From the NCBI GenBank assembly GCA_019648995.1, contig BLXT01007159.1, positions 202,414 to 247,768 of the forward strand: a stretch of 45,355 nucleotides of DNA, given 5' to 3'. Both the position numbers and the translations under genes were made by a program. The DNA comes from Plakobranchus ocellatus. Lineage: Eukaryota; Mollusca; Gastropoda; Plakobranchidae. A model generated the notes under the pieces. The model worked only from the letters and a program-made list of their open reading frames with translations. It ran no database searches and had not been told where the DNA came from. This document shows positions 10,957-22,959 of the stretch, in pieces. Each line of letters starts with the position of its first letter. The first letter of the stretch is position 1.

Positions 10957-13900
10957 CTGAATGAATGGGAAGAGAAAAAAAAAAGGACATGGTGAAGATC
11001 TATAAAATTGTAGCTAGAATCCATGACAAATGCAAAATATCTATACCAAGCAAAATAGTATGCAAAATATCTGTACCAAGCAAAATAGTCAATAAAATTT
11101 GCTCTCAGTAGAAAATGCTTCAGTGTGTACATTTAAAGAGAAACGCATTGAATACAGTAGGTCTTAAGTTTTTCTTGTATGAATGAGTCATGTTAAGATC
11201 TAGGTCCAGTTGGCCTGGCATAATTGAAACCACATTCATTGGACTGGTATATTGCTTGTGTGGATGCATGAAGATTTGTGTCAAAAAAATGACAATTTAG
11301 TTTCCATATCTTTTGCACAGCAATCGTTTGAATTATTATATGCAGCAAGAAAAAAAACATTTGCCGATGGTTACAACATTTGGAAAAAAAATGCTTGAAA
11401 ACCTTCCATTGGGCCCATTAGATCTTAAGTTTTCTTGTATGGTACAAGTGACTGATGTTTAGATCTATCTAGGTCTAGTAGGCCTAGTGCAAAGAAACAG
11501 CATTCAGCAGGCTATTATAACTATATTACTCGTGTGGAGGCATGAAACTAAGCCATAAAAATGTATTCTTATGTCCATCTTTTGCAAGTCAATTGTTTGA
11601 ATTATTACCTACAGGAAAAAAAAAATTTAACATTGTTTACAACATTTGAAAAAAAAAAAAGCTTGAAAAACTTCCAAGCCCGTAGGGTAATTGATTGTGA
11701 AAGTTTTGTAGGCCTTAGGATGATTATATTGTGTTGTGAGTGTACATGGTGATGGTGACAATGACCGCAATGGTGATGATGATGATAACATTTAATATTG
11801 ATGAAGGTGATGATGATGCTGATAGAAATGGTGATGACTATGGTAATGAGGGTGGTGATGATAATAATGGAAGTGATGATGATGATTATGACGGTGGTGA
11901 TGATAGTGTAGTTGAAGGTGGTGATGATGATGTCGATGAAGATGATAATAGAAATGGTGATGATGATGAGGATGAAAGGAGTTATGAAGACAATGACAAT
12001 GGTGGTGATGATCATCATGGATTGGGGTTTTTGTATATGTATACATATATATTATATATATACACATTTACAACATTGTTTCTCATTGAGAGAAATGAAT
12101 GTTTCGGGTAAGAAACTTTTTATTTATTTCCAAGTCCTTGTATGAGTCAAGCACTCTCAGCCCACTTAATTCAACTTAGCCATTTGAAAACAATAACTAG
12201 AAAATAGGAATGAATTACAAACTGTCAGTTGTGATGCAGACATGAAAATTTGTTAAAAACTAACAGTTTCTGTTGCCTCCTAACCTTAATGGCAGTCTAT
12301 AAAAAATTAATTAAACTTTTCTAAGTTAATAAAAACTGCTCTCTTCTTATTAAAATCAGCACTGATAAAAATAATTGAACACAATCTTCGTTGATTATTA
12401 CTTAGGATATGAATTGAGTTCTTTGGTTGGGAAAGTTTTTAATGTCCGCGATAATAGATCTAAACAATGGCCAATTCAATCATTTATGGCGATTTACGGT
12501 GATATCTTATTAAAACGGGCCCATGGTGAATGAAATTTTATTGAAAATTACTTTTAATAGCTGTAAACCTTGTCGAATGTGACAAACTGTAACTTTCGGA
12601 CATGAAGCATTCACTCACCGCGTCTTCCCATGTTCGGCATTTTGAAAAAGAGATCTCTTGTTAAGTTATCGCAATAGGAATGTTGAATCGCCAGAAGTAA
12701 GAAAAACGCCGAAACGAAAGTTGGTTTTCATGAATCACAATGATAGTCGGTTGTGATGATAGGACATTAACTTGGATTGCGTTAAATAAAAAGTCTGACT
12801 TGAAGAATCCAGTCTAATAGGCTTTGTTAAGCCTTATCCATTATAAAATCTTTTCATTGAGGAATAATATGATGGCTCTTAATTTCACGTCATCGAAACC
12901 TTTAGCTAGACTGCTATTCTTGCACTGTGCCATTTTTGGCTCACAATGTACAACTTCTCAAATCATTAAAAAAAATGTTATTTTTTTAATTTGTAGAACA
13001 GCTGATTTGTATGTAAAAAGATTGATTGAAGCATTCTGAGAGCCTCAGCATCTGCAGTGTCCTAGTTTGAAAAATTTTAGCAAATTAGGAGTCACTATGC
13101 CGTTTTTGGCACACAACGTACAGCGAAGGTTTAACTAAACATGTGTACGCACTCTTATCAAAGAATGTGACACATAAAATCCAAGCTACAGTTACCTTAA
13201 CATGTGTACTTTCATGACGTTGAAGGGCATGTTTTGCATTGAATTGCCTACTGCATACTGAGCACACATGAGCCCTGGGTTTGATATGCAATGTCAAAAT
13301 GTGCCTTTTCTGAACAGCCTGAGTTTTGAAAGCTGCACCACAGTACTGGCACAAATAAGGTCGTTCAGAAGTATGGATGACCAAATGCTCTTTCAGATGA
13401 GCCTAAAGAGAAAAATAAAAGAGCCAAGAGGCTAATTTTGGCATTCAATAATAAAAAAAGGAGGAAAAGTTAAAAGTAATAACTACGCAATAGGAAAAAG
13501 GCCCCATTGATTTTCTCAAATTTAAGAAATTTCGCTCATTTTCTTCACAATATTTTTGTCTAAGTGTAAAGCTATATGTATGGCTAAGCAAAAGGAAAAA
13601 AAATAAAATTGTGTGCCATACCAACTCCCATCTGTAGTTTTCCAGCCATTATACCTAAGATAGTGTATGACCACTATAGGTGTAACAATGATAATGTACA
13701 AGCAGGTTCCCCAATCAATTGAACAGGCTAAGATATTACCATTGACCCATGAAGGAAATTAACATGAAAACTTGCAATACCTGCATTTTTTTCCAATTGC
13801 ATTGATGATTTAGTACTATTGTCTTATCCGCACAATGAATTAAAATGGCAAACTTAACTTTAAGTGTGTGATTCTTATGTTTTCTCTGTTTTGAAAAGAA

Positions 13901-16900
13901 ATATGACATGATAGGTTTTTTTTTTTTTTCAAAGAAAATGTCCTAGAGAGAAACTTTTTTTAAAATTCACAATTCAACTATAAAGTATGTCCTTATTTCA
14001 AGCATTTATATTACATCTTCATTTAAGTTCTAATCCAGACAGTCTTAGAATCTAGATGGCCTACTAGAACCCTAATCAGATTCTAAAACTGGATTACAGA
14101 TTAAGGTATGTATTAAATATTGAATCCAATAAGAAAAAATATTAAAAGAGACTATGTTGAGAGTTGATTTCCAGATCTAATCTAGATCTAGCAGACATAA
14201 CAAATCTCTATGATTCTCTGAATATTAAGATGTAGATTTTCATGATTGTTTATTCTAGATTTCAAATGTAAAATGTAGATGATCCATGCATTGCACTGAA
14301 TATTGTGAAAGAAAAAAATCCCATACAACAAGCATTAAATAACCACCTGTTTCTACTCAAATATCCTAATTTTCAAAGATAATAATCCAACATATGTGCC
14401 ATATTTTTTAATTAACAGAGTAAAGCTTACAATCAAAAGCTAAACTTATCAGGGTTAATTAATTTGGGAATCAGAGAAAAAAAGTTAAGTGACTTATTTG
14501 GCAGTTTTCTACTTTCAGAAAATGAACAATTTTTATGATGAGAAAAAAGTAAGGCATGAGAGGTGCATGACACAAATAGAAGGCATAAAAAACCATTGAT
14601 TAATGCACTGAGCTGTGCAAAAACAAGAGCATTTTAAAGAAATTGTGGTGACATTTTCAACATATATATACTGGAACATTCTGAAATTTTATGAGAAAAA
14701 ACTTTATTTCAGTTAGAAAGCAAAGTCATTACTATAGCAAAGAAGAGACTGGTTGCAGTATCATGGGTCAATAAAAAAAAAGCAACAGCAACAAAAAATC
14801 AGCTGTCTGCTGTGCTTAATGCACACATTCTTGCAAGATAGGATTCATAAAAAACAAAAATTATCTTTTATCATACCATTGATCTGAATGCTTTTCCACA
14901 GGTAGTACATTTGTGAGGTAGGTTTCTATTTGCCTTTGACTCATGGAGTGCTTTGTGCTGTCTTAAGGCATCTCTTCTTTTGAAAGCCTTTCCACACTTA
15001 TCACATAGATGAGGTCTTATGTCTGGTCCATGTACATCTCGAATGTGTCGATGGAGATGCATTTTGCTCCTTAAGGTCCTCTTGCATTCTGGACAAGAAT
15101 GAATTGTCTTGTTGCTTTGACTATCCAACCTGATAAAAGAGCATCAATAATCATAAGTTACAAAGAAAATTATAAAAAAAAATAGAACAGCAAATTAAAA
15201 TATGTAACAATGGGCTGAAAGGTATTTTTCCTTTTACATTTTTTGGTTGTTGTATAAAAATCTAAGTCAGCCTATCTAAAGGAAATGCCATGGATGATCT
15301 TGATAAATGAGATAAGAATTTTTAGAACTTCTTAGCTCAATAAACATAAATAAAAAAAAAGCCCTTGGTAATGTTTTGCTGCATAAACTCTACATCTCAA
15401 ATGTGTTGATGGAGATGCATTTTGCTCCTTAAGGCCCTCTTGCATTCTGGATAAGAAGGAATTATCTTGCTTTGACTATCCAGCCCGATAAAGGGGCATT
15501 GAATAATCATAAGTTACACAGGAAATTATAAAAAATAGAACAGCATACTGAAAGAAGTAAAAAGGGGCTGGGAAGTATTTTTACTTTTACATTTTTTGGT
15601 TGTTGCATGAAAATCTAAGCCAGCCTATCTAATGGAAATGCTATGGATAATTTTTAGAACTTTTTAGCTCAATATGCAGAAATAAAAAAAAAAGCCCTTG
15701 ATAATGTTTTGCTGCATAGACTCTAACAGAAAAAAAGCTTTTTTTTGGCTGTAATTGCTAGTGTTGGGATCTGGGAGATTTATTTAAAAGCCAAAAATTC
15801 AACATTGTGTGTGTGTGTGTGTTTGCATCTGCATGCACGAGGACTGTAGATGTTGAATTGAAATTTAATCAATTTTCAATATTTCCACTTTCCAGTCAAA
15901 TGCTGTCAAAAAAGTTATAGGAAAAAGCAAATTTAAATCTTTTTTCTCTTTACAAAAACAAAATGAAAATAAGTTTAAACACTTGTATCTTGGCACTTTA
16001 AAAAAACATTTTTTAAGTTTGTCTTTGGTAATCTTGCAAAAGGAATTTTTAGTCCACCAGAAGGTTAAAAATATGTGAAATATAACTTGTGCCTCATTTG
16101 GACTTATTTTAGGGCATAAATAAATTAGAAATAGATTCTAATTGGGTAGGCATAGGAATGTTGCATCCATTCTAGGCTTATTATAGAGAGCATGGCAATT
16201 ACAAAATGGCAGAATTCCAGATTTTGTAATAAAAATGCTGATGTCTAGAACAGGGTCATTTTCAGGTAGAAGCCCGTAAAAAATTCGGAATTACCAAAAT
16301 GATAGTCCTGTCTGATAAAGGAATAAGGTTCTTGTTTTGGTCATACCCACTATTTCCACTCTGTGAAACACTTGAAATTTTGCCTCAGACTTATAGTAAA
16401 CAAAAGAAAAAAAAATTAACTGTTATTTGCTAATGTTCTCTGCCTGGAGTCACACACTCTGTAATTTGAGTGTAAAATCTTGTGTGAAATTGGTGTACCT
16501 GCTATGAGCAAGCTTGTGCTGTGCAAGGTCTTTGTCATCACTGGTATGAAAACCACACTGACCACACTGCAGGCTGCAATCCATGCCAGCTTTAGGATTT
16601 GAACTGTGCTTGATTCTAATATGTCTTTGAAGGAAAGATTCTTTATCTGTTTGGTAGGCTGCACATATATTGCAACTTAAAAAAAAAAACAAAAAACATC
16701 TTGTGAAATCTTGGCACAATGTTAGACAAAAACATTGAATTCAAATTTTCAATGTCATCAAATTGTTTTTCTAACAATGGTGAAGCCTGCTAAAGTTTTA
16801 ATCATTTTTAAGCTGATAAGTTTTTACACTTGAAAACACATTTGTATTCTGATTTGTGGAGTCACCTGAACAATTTATGTAAGCATAAATATTTTCAATT

Positions 16901-19900
16901 TTTTAAATATTTTGAACTAATGAAAGAAACCTGAATTATAAAGGTGTCTTTTTTCTTGGATAAATAATTTTTTTGTACTGGTCTAATAGAGTATGGACTA
17001 TTAAAAAAGAAAGTCACAGAAATACAAAATGTTTCTTTTCCATTGAAAAAAAATTTTAATGAATCAATTAATATAAGACTGCTTGGTTTCTTTTTTTTTT
17101 TAAACTAAGTTTTCAGAGGTTGCTTTGAAAAATCTCCTAGCAACTCATCCAACATTTTATGTGTCAACTGAAGTGGACAAAATTGAAAAAAAATAAATGA
17201 TGTGCTTAAAAAAGCACGCATAAACCCCTGTTAGATCCAAAATTTTCATGAAGAAATGTGATGTTCTACTTACCTAAACAAATTTTCCTTGTGTTTCAGT
17301 TCATGCCTTTTCAGATATGAGAGGCTGAGAGTTACAAAGTCGCAAGTCTTACAGCTGTAGGTTTTTTCAGTGCCATCTTTGTGGCAGCGCATGTGAATCA
17401 AAAAATGGCTGTGTCGTTTTGTCTTGAAAGAGCAATATTTACAAAAGAATTTAAAAGCAAGGTTTTCCTCGTACACTCTTAGCTGCTTGGTACTCTCAGA
17501 TTCTGTCAAGGGATTTCTGGGTTGTACTTTTTCTTTTTAAAAAAAAAAAGAGGAAAGAAGAAAAAAAAAAAAAAACAATATGTCTTAGATATTTTAAACT
17601 TATATGTTAGACTGTAGTGTAAATCCAGTGAATATCAAAATTTTCAGAATTTATATGAAGAAAAAAAGATAACACCGCAAATCTACATGTAATTGCAATT
17701 AAATATATCTAAAAATTTATATTAATTTGGATTTGATTTACATTGAATCTATTGTACATTTATTATGTATTTATAAAAACAAGTGAATGAGATATAAAAT
17801 ATGAATTCACATGTATTGTGCATTCAGACTGGATGTAATTATAAAATTGGAATACCTAAAAACTAGATTAAATGAGCTGGAAGTTGCACTTCAACAATTT
17901 CAAGCTAATAATGTAGTGCAGAGGTGTATTGTAGCATTGCAGCACAGAAGGACATTTACATACATATATGTACGTTTACATATATACAAATCTTAATTTT
18001 GTTAACAAATTAAATGATTTCAACCCTTCTTCATCAAAACTCAAAAAAGCCTAGATCTTACATCTTCATTGAGATAAAAAATATTTTTTACTGAATCTAT
18101 AACAAAAACCTCTGATGATTTTTTCTCAAATGCATAACATGTGCCACAGTCAATTAGTGAGACTTGTCTAACATAAACGTATAACACATAAAAAAATTCA
18201 TTAAGAAACAAAAATTATAGAAGGATATTTCCCATATAAAGAACAAAAAAAGCTAGATTTAGATATTAGACTTTTTTTTTCTGTTATAGTTTCAAAACTA
18301 AAATTTCTGATTAGATTAAGATCCTGATTAGCTGAGAATAACTGTACCAGTATTTTTTTAACTTTTCATATTCCTATTCACAAATTATGTCCAATCAAAA
18401 CTTGCCATATTGTCTAGAGGAGTAATCCCGTCTTCTTCTTGTGGAGGCCACAGACTTGCAAACATCAGATGACAAACTCCTTTGAATTTCATGACCTTCA
18501 GATGGACAATTAAGAAGAACATTCTCAGAATTTTACTGGGATTCAAGACCAAATGATTATAATTTATACTTCTTAATAAAATTAAATTGACACCAACAAT
18601 GATGAAGACGAATCCTAAGAAAGAGATTACAGTCAAAAACTATTCTCTGGTTTAAAAGAAAAAGATTATTGATTCGGCCCATCATGCATTCTGTCATGAT
18701 TAAAAATAGCCCCAAATTTTGATGGTAAAAGCTCTTAAAAAAGAGACATCCGTAAGAAGTTTCAGTTTTAATAAATAATATTTACAATGTATTTTTCTTT
18801 TAAAAATCATAAAAGTTACATGTAAAGATTTTCATAGGTTAATGCAATGAAATAGCTATATGTCAATTTAAAAAGATGTAATAACGTGTACCCAGAGTTG
18901 ATTATTAATCAATTATACCTTCTGTACCACGGTATATCTTTTCTTGAGAAAGCCCAGTTTTATCAATAACATCAGATTCTGACCCTGCAGAATACAACTT
19001 TTTTGTATTGCTCTCCAGCCTTTTCCTGTACTTCCTTTGCTCCTCTAATAGTTTCTGTTGTAAAGGATCATCGAAACTTGCAGATAGCTGGCTCTGTATG
19101 TTGCAATCAATGCCTTTGATTTGCTCCTCTTGGGAACTGTGTTGGAGACATTGTTTATCAAACTGGGATTCTTGAGAATTCCTGGAGTTGGGACTTTTGT
19201 TGCTCATGATAGGCTTTCTCGATTTACACCGCTTCTTTTTTTTTTTCCTGGAGGAGATTGGAGGTGGCCTCTCGTCAAAATCATCAACATTGTCAATATT
19301 AAGCAAAGACTCAAAGTCTGAGGTGAAGTCCATTGCTTTTGCCTTGTATGAATATTTTGGCTGCCTCCCTCTTAATGAAATAAATGGTTGCAATAAGGTA
19401 CACATTGTTCCCTGCTCACAAGTGTTCTCTGCTTTCTTAGTGGATTTCCATTCAAGCAGGGACACATCTTTAACATCAAGTGACTTTTTCAAACCATTAT
19501 GGATCTCAATAAAAGATTTAAGAGTTCCAGAAAAGATGCAGTCAGATTGAGATTTAATGGTCATATGGAGCTGAGAAGATGGGGGTGACTGTTCCATCTT
19601 CTCAAAGAGAAAACGCTGGCAACCAGGCACATGGGCAAGTAGATCTGCATTTATCTTTGCAGTTATACTTGAGAATACCTTGAGAAAAGAGACCAAAGAA
19701 AAGTTGATAATAAGGTTTTAAAATAGCAAGCTGTACTTCCTTAAAAAATGTTTGATTTTGCAACTGAATTTATATTTGCATGTAAAAAGGAAACATTGTG
19801 AATAGCCTTGTGAAAACAAAGAGTTAAACAATCTAGGAGAAAATTATTAAAATACATTACAACATTGTGAATAATATACACCAGTGCTTAGTTTCATTAT

Positions 19901-22900
19901 AAATTAAAGTGGAACACTCAGCTGTGCAAGCCCGAGCCTAGCTATTAGACTAATATGTTAAATCAATCTTGGTTTGTAAGATGCCCCAAACATACTTTAC
20001 CTGACAAAGTCTGTCAGTAAACCATAGATAATTTAAGTTCAAGGAAAAATTACATAAATTTTGTCAACAATTTTCTTAGTTACAGAGACTGGTTTTTATT
20101 GCATTAAAAATTCTTGCATGTCACATTTAAGATTGTCTGTAACCCCTCCAAAATAAGCATTTGTTGGCAACGGATCCACAGAGATAACAAGCAGAGTAGT
20201 CAAACATGGTTGGAGATATAAAAAAAAAATATATAATTAAATTTTTCAGATATAAAAAAAATCACACATCTTTCTATAATGCATATAAAAAAAAATAATT
20301 GCTATGCTTCAATTCAAATACTTTACTTCTGCTTTATGTTCGGATGCTGCCAACAAGCAACTTATTGTGTTATTGTGTGTGAAATAATCACTTGCAATCC
20401 TCTGAAGCCCATGTTTCATTCTGTTTCTCCATCTTTTTTGAAGTTTTCCTACTGCTTTTTGATTCATTGATCTTTTAAAATGTTATAACATACATTTTTT
20501 AAAAATAAAACTAAAAGTATTTAAAATGTATGTCAATTGTCATATTTTATGTTCAACCAGATGAGATATTTCCATTTTCTTCAATCATTACACGTATCGA
20601 TACTTATTAAGTTATCCTGTCTTGAGCTCGATTTTTATTTTTCATCCCATTTGTGTTTGAAACCTTTTTTTTTTTTTTTGATAATTCATAGTTTGATTTT
20701 AATACAGTGTCATTTCCTTTTAATTGTTCATTATCATTATCATTGTACCTGTACTCTAGGTTGAAATTACACTTGACTTAGAAAGGTATGGAAGGTCTGC
20801 TAAATTTTCAGAACAATTGCAAAGATTCAGAGAAGATAAAAATTCCCTGAAATTGTGTTAAACAAGACTGTGTAAACAGTAGCTGTGCAAACACAGTCCT
20901 GTTAAAAAAATATTAAAAATATGAGTTAAGATGATCATATTAAAGCTTAACTGCACAAGCCAGCATTCATAACTGATTCCAATCACTTGTAAAAACTTTG
21001 CCTGTGTTAAGAATAATAAATACTACCAGCTCTTAGCCTGAGCTATTGATTAATACTTTCAAAATCACACAGTGTGGTCAACATGGTCACCGCTGTGGTA
21101 TTGTGATTGCTAGATCTATACAGAGGAATTCAGGGTAAATCAGGCAAAATCTGCTGTAGATACTCAAAAATTTTATACTTAGAGTTTAATTTAAAATAAA
21201 CTATCTTCAAATTTGTATATCTTTTTTAAGACAATTATGGTGATGCACAATTTTTACTCTTTAAAAATGTATTTTGCAAACTCTGCATCCTGCTCATACC
21301 TTACAATGTCCAGAATGTGATTTGAGCCTGATTTATTGTGATTGCTTCGCATTTCATTGCTGGAATCATGTTACCTTGAACGATATTTTTGTTTTTAAAA
21401 GGAGGATAAAAAAACTCATACGTAAAACTAATTTCAGACGTGTTATCCATTTGGAGCAGCCGTATGCCATTCATCAATAGCACCTCATAGTTGTAAATAG
21501 CTGGGTTTTTTTTTTTTTTGTTGTTTTTTGTATTTTTTTAACTGGTTGGTATAAACACAATGTAATTCAACTGGAAAAGAAAACATAGAAGTAATGTAAA
21601 AGATACTACATTGGAAAAATGAACTAGAATCTATTCTGATACATATCACATTTTCCTCTTATCATACCTTTTTTTCATGTGAAAGTTATTTAAACTCCAT
21701 TATATCATAAATGGAAATGATTTGAATTGTAAGCAAAAAGGATATACTACACATTATCACATCCTCATTCAATAGATATAAAATATGCATTTAAAAAAAG
21801 GTGAATCAATACTCACACAGGTGTTGTCATCAACATTTGATAGACTTCCAGTATTATCACCTTCCGGGTAAGACATACTATCAACTGACTCTTCTCCCTT
21901 CTTTCCTGCATAACTTTTTGAATCATAACCTTTAAGCTCACTTGACAGTTTCTTTTTGGCTTCTTTCATATGATGATGCAAGTGAGACTTCTCTAGCATC
22001 TTCAAATTTTCCTGTTGCTGCAATAGCCTTGAACTTTCACATTCTTTGAAGCCTGTGCTTTTCTTTTCATGATCCAAACCTTTTGCCTCTGTGCTCTGAC
22101 TAGTTTTTGATGGAGCAATTAAAATAGTATGAACTGACTGAGCATTATTGAACTGGGTAGAAAGGTCAGATGATTGATGTACGTTTTTTTCACACAAATA
22201 GTTAGCAACTCCACCAGCTATTGAAGCCTCTGTTAAATTCATATATGAACCCTGACATATCTCAGGAATAGGACGGATGTTACTTTCAAGAGTAGGGTCT
22301 GCATTGAAGGACATTTGTTTCGTGGAAGAATTTTCGTACGCCACAAGAACATTTGGATCTATAAGCATACTGTCTGCTCCGATTTGACTATCTAGAACCA
22401 TTATAGTATGTTGATGGGGATGTTCTGAGCCACCTGATTTCAAATCTACTCCTGTACCACTTGCAGAGAGAGAGGAATTAGCATCAAGCCCACTACTTTC
22501 AGGATTCATGACTATTGATGCTTCAAAATCTGTCGATAAAGCCTGGGAAGCGACAGGGTTTTCAACAACAACCAAATAGTTTTGATCTATGTTAGATGAA
22601 TCTTCCAGACAAAGTGAGATGTCTGGTCTAGATCTTGGAGAGATTGGCATTGTTTCAGATGAGGAAGAAGTTATTTCTTTTGGTTTAAAAATGACACTGC
22701 CATCTGCCTCAATATACATTACTCCATCATTTTGACTGACAATCATATTTGAGCTTTCCATCAATGCTACCCCACTGTTCTCCGGAAATCCATCATCCAC
22801 CTGTGTTACAAGATTGTCACGCAAGCTTTGAGAAAAGACTTGTGAGTTCTCTTCATTTTTCACAAGCTTGACGTCACTACCTAAATATGGGGAAGCCTCA

Positions 22901-22959
22901 GGTATCCTTATATTTTGAGAGCCACTTTGGTCAGTCAAAGACACAATATTATGAGACAT
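10624..22959 (-). CDS. C2H2 zinc-finger protein, seven coding exons, about 1043 aa
   Basis: Probable nuclear DNA-binding regulator; target unknown. Coding exons in order are 21817-22959, 18919-19678, 17274-17532, 16499-16675, 14877-15129, 13196-13402 and 10624-10956, 3132 nt in all, every junction GT-AG and phase-matched. Residues 1-664 lack a recognised domain. A basic patch SRKKKKKRCKSRK (about 524-536) looks like a nuclear signal, and a charged helix lies near 585-609. Nine C2H2 fingers span about 665-931. Finger 7 is split between exons 5 and 6 and is rebuilt perfectly by splicing (C-x2-C-x12-H-x3-H). The last 110 residues are acidic and finger-free. The chosen start is ATG at 22959-22957, just after a good acceptor (gtccag|caaaATG), so an untranslated 5' exon is likely. 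A candidate donor gtaagt ends a 5' exon at 25194. The joining of the last exon is the least certain part. Confidence 0.85.
11161..11676. repeat. Diverged tandem duplication, about 250-bp unit
   Basis: Copies at about 11161-11408 and 11421-11676 share cttaagttttcttgtatg, a caatygtttgaattatta block, a gttacaacatttg block and cttgaaaa.cttcca in the same order. They differ at many sites and by indels, so the duplication is old. It lies in the last intron of the zinc-finger gene. Confidence 0.85.
11745..12024. repeat. Degenerate (GAT/GGT)n trinucleotide-rich repeat
   Basis: About 280 bp of imperfect gatgatggtgatgat-type sequence. It makes long acidic (plus) or His-rich (minus) frames in several phases at once, which is typical of a trinucleotide repeat and not of a gene. 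An AT dinucleotide run follows at about 12033-12064. Confidence 0.92.
12619..12640 (-). CDS. Candidate start-exon fragment inside the last zinc-finger intron
   Basis: Within a CpG-richer patch (about 12420-12740), the minus strand reads ATG CCG AAC ATG GGA AGA CGC G followed by a near-perfect donor, gtgagt. This would encode MPNMGRR and leave phase 1, which does not fit the phase-0 last exon. It could be the first exon of a nested or downstream gene, or chance. No continuing exon was recognised. Confidence 0.25.
13196..13402 (-). CDS. Zinc-finger gene coding exon 6 (second half of finger 7, fingers 8 and 9)
   Basis: Phase 0 at both ends (tttag|GCT and AAG|gtaact). The first residues AHLKEHLVIH complete finger 7 exactly. 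Finger 8 is CQYCGAAFKTQAVQ and finger 9 CSVCSRQFNAKHAL. Linkers HTSERPY and HIKPRAH resemble, but do not match, the classic TGEKP linker. Confidence 0.9.
14877..15129 (-). CDS. Zinc-finger gene coding exon 5 (fingers 5, 6 and first half of 7)
   Basis: Starts after tatcag| and ends TCA ATG|gtatga in phase 0. Encodes finger 5 (CPECKRTLRSKMHL), finger 6 (CDKCGKAFKRRDAL) and the Cys half of finger 7 (CTTCGKAFRSM). Part of this exon was copied in a tandem duplication, and the dead copy lies upstream in intron 4 at 15391-15723. Confidence 0.9.
15033..15723. repeat. 358-bp tandem duplication including part of a zinc-finger exon
   Basis: Copy A at 15033-15390 starts inside exon 5 and runs into intron 4. 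Copy B at 15391-15723 repeats it, with about 25 bases deleted and scattered substitutions. Both begin tacatctc, carry the ttgctccttaagg exon sequence and the tttacattttttggttgtt intron sequence, and end gctgcata.actc. Copy A contains the working exon and copy B is non-functional. Confidence 0.95.
15391..15487 (-). pseudogene. Dead duplicate of zinc-finger exon 5 (5' part)
   Basis: Copy of the acceptor-proximal part of exon 5. Relative to the functional exon, the acceptor CAG reads CGG, the first zinc-binding Cys codon TGT is TAT (Tyr), three bases are deleted in frame, and a CGA Arg codon is TGA. Any one of the splice loss, Cys loss or stop would make it useless as a finger exon. It should be spliced out with intron 4. 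Confidence 0.9.
15806..15822. repeat. Short (TG)n microsatellite
   Basis: About eight TG dinucleotides within intron 4 of the zinc-finger gene. Confidence 0.9.
16499..16675 (-). CDS. Zinc-finger gene coding exon 4 (fingers 3 and 4)
   Basis: Follows a T-rich tract and ttaag acceptor, entering with the third base of a Ser codon directly before the first Cys of finger 3 (CNICAAYQTDKESF). Finger 4 is CGQCGFHTSDDKDL. It ends AGC AG|gtacac in phase 2, and the next exon supplies the G of an Arg codon. Confidence 0.88.
17274..17532 (-). CDS. Zinc-finger gene coding exon 3 (fingers 1 and 2)
   Basis: Encodes fingers beginning CKYCSFKTKRHSHF and CKTCDFVTLSLSYL, then ends TTT AG|gtaagt in phase 2. Two AG acceptors six bases apart (exon start at 17532 or 17526) both keep the frame and differ by the dipeptide Glu-Lys. 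The upstream one is chosen because it directly follows the long pyrimidine tract. Confidence 0.88.
18919..19678 (-). CDS. Zinc-finger gene coding exon 2
   Basis: Begins after ctcaag| in phase 0 and ends GAA G|gtataa in phase 1. Encodes residues 382-634, including the lysine-rich patch and a charged helix (QQKLLEEQRKYRKRLES) that could be a short coiled coil. No zinc finger is present in this exon. Confidence 0.85.
21817..22959 (-). CDS. Zinc-finger gene coding exon 1 (start codon)
   Basis: Encodes residues 1-381. It opens with ATG after an in-exon caaa leader and a pyrimidine-rich acceptor, and ends ACC TGT|gtgagt in phase 0. The protein is rich in Ser, Asp, Glu and Asn, with acidic stretches and a short His cluster near the end (HLHHH), and no known fold. 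It may be a disordered regulatory region. Confidence 0.85.

Noticed and set aside
11605-12145. Acidic (plus) and His-rich (minus) open frames
   Set aside because: They come from a GAT/GGT trinucleotide repeat that is open in several frames at once. No splice sites or conserved sequence are present.
18385-18636. Minus-strand frame with hydrophobic start inside zinc-finger intron 2
   Set aside because: It lies in an intron whose flanking exons join perfectly without it, and it has no family resemblance.
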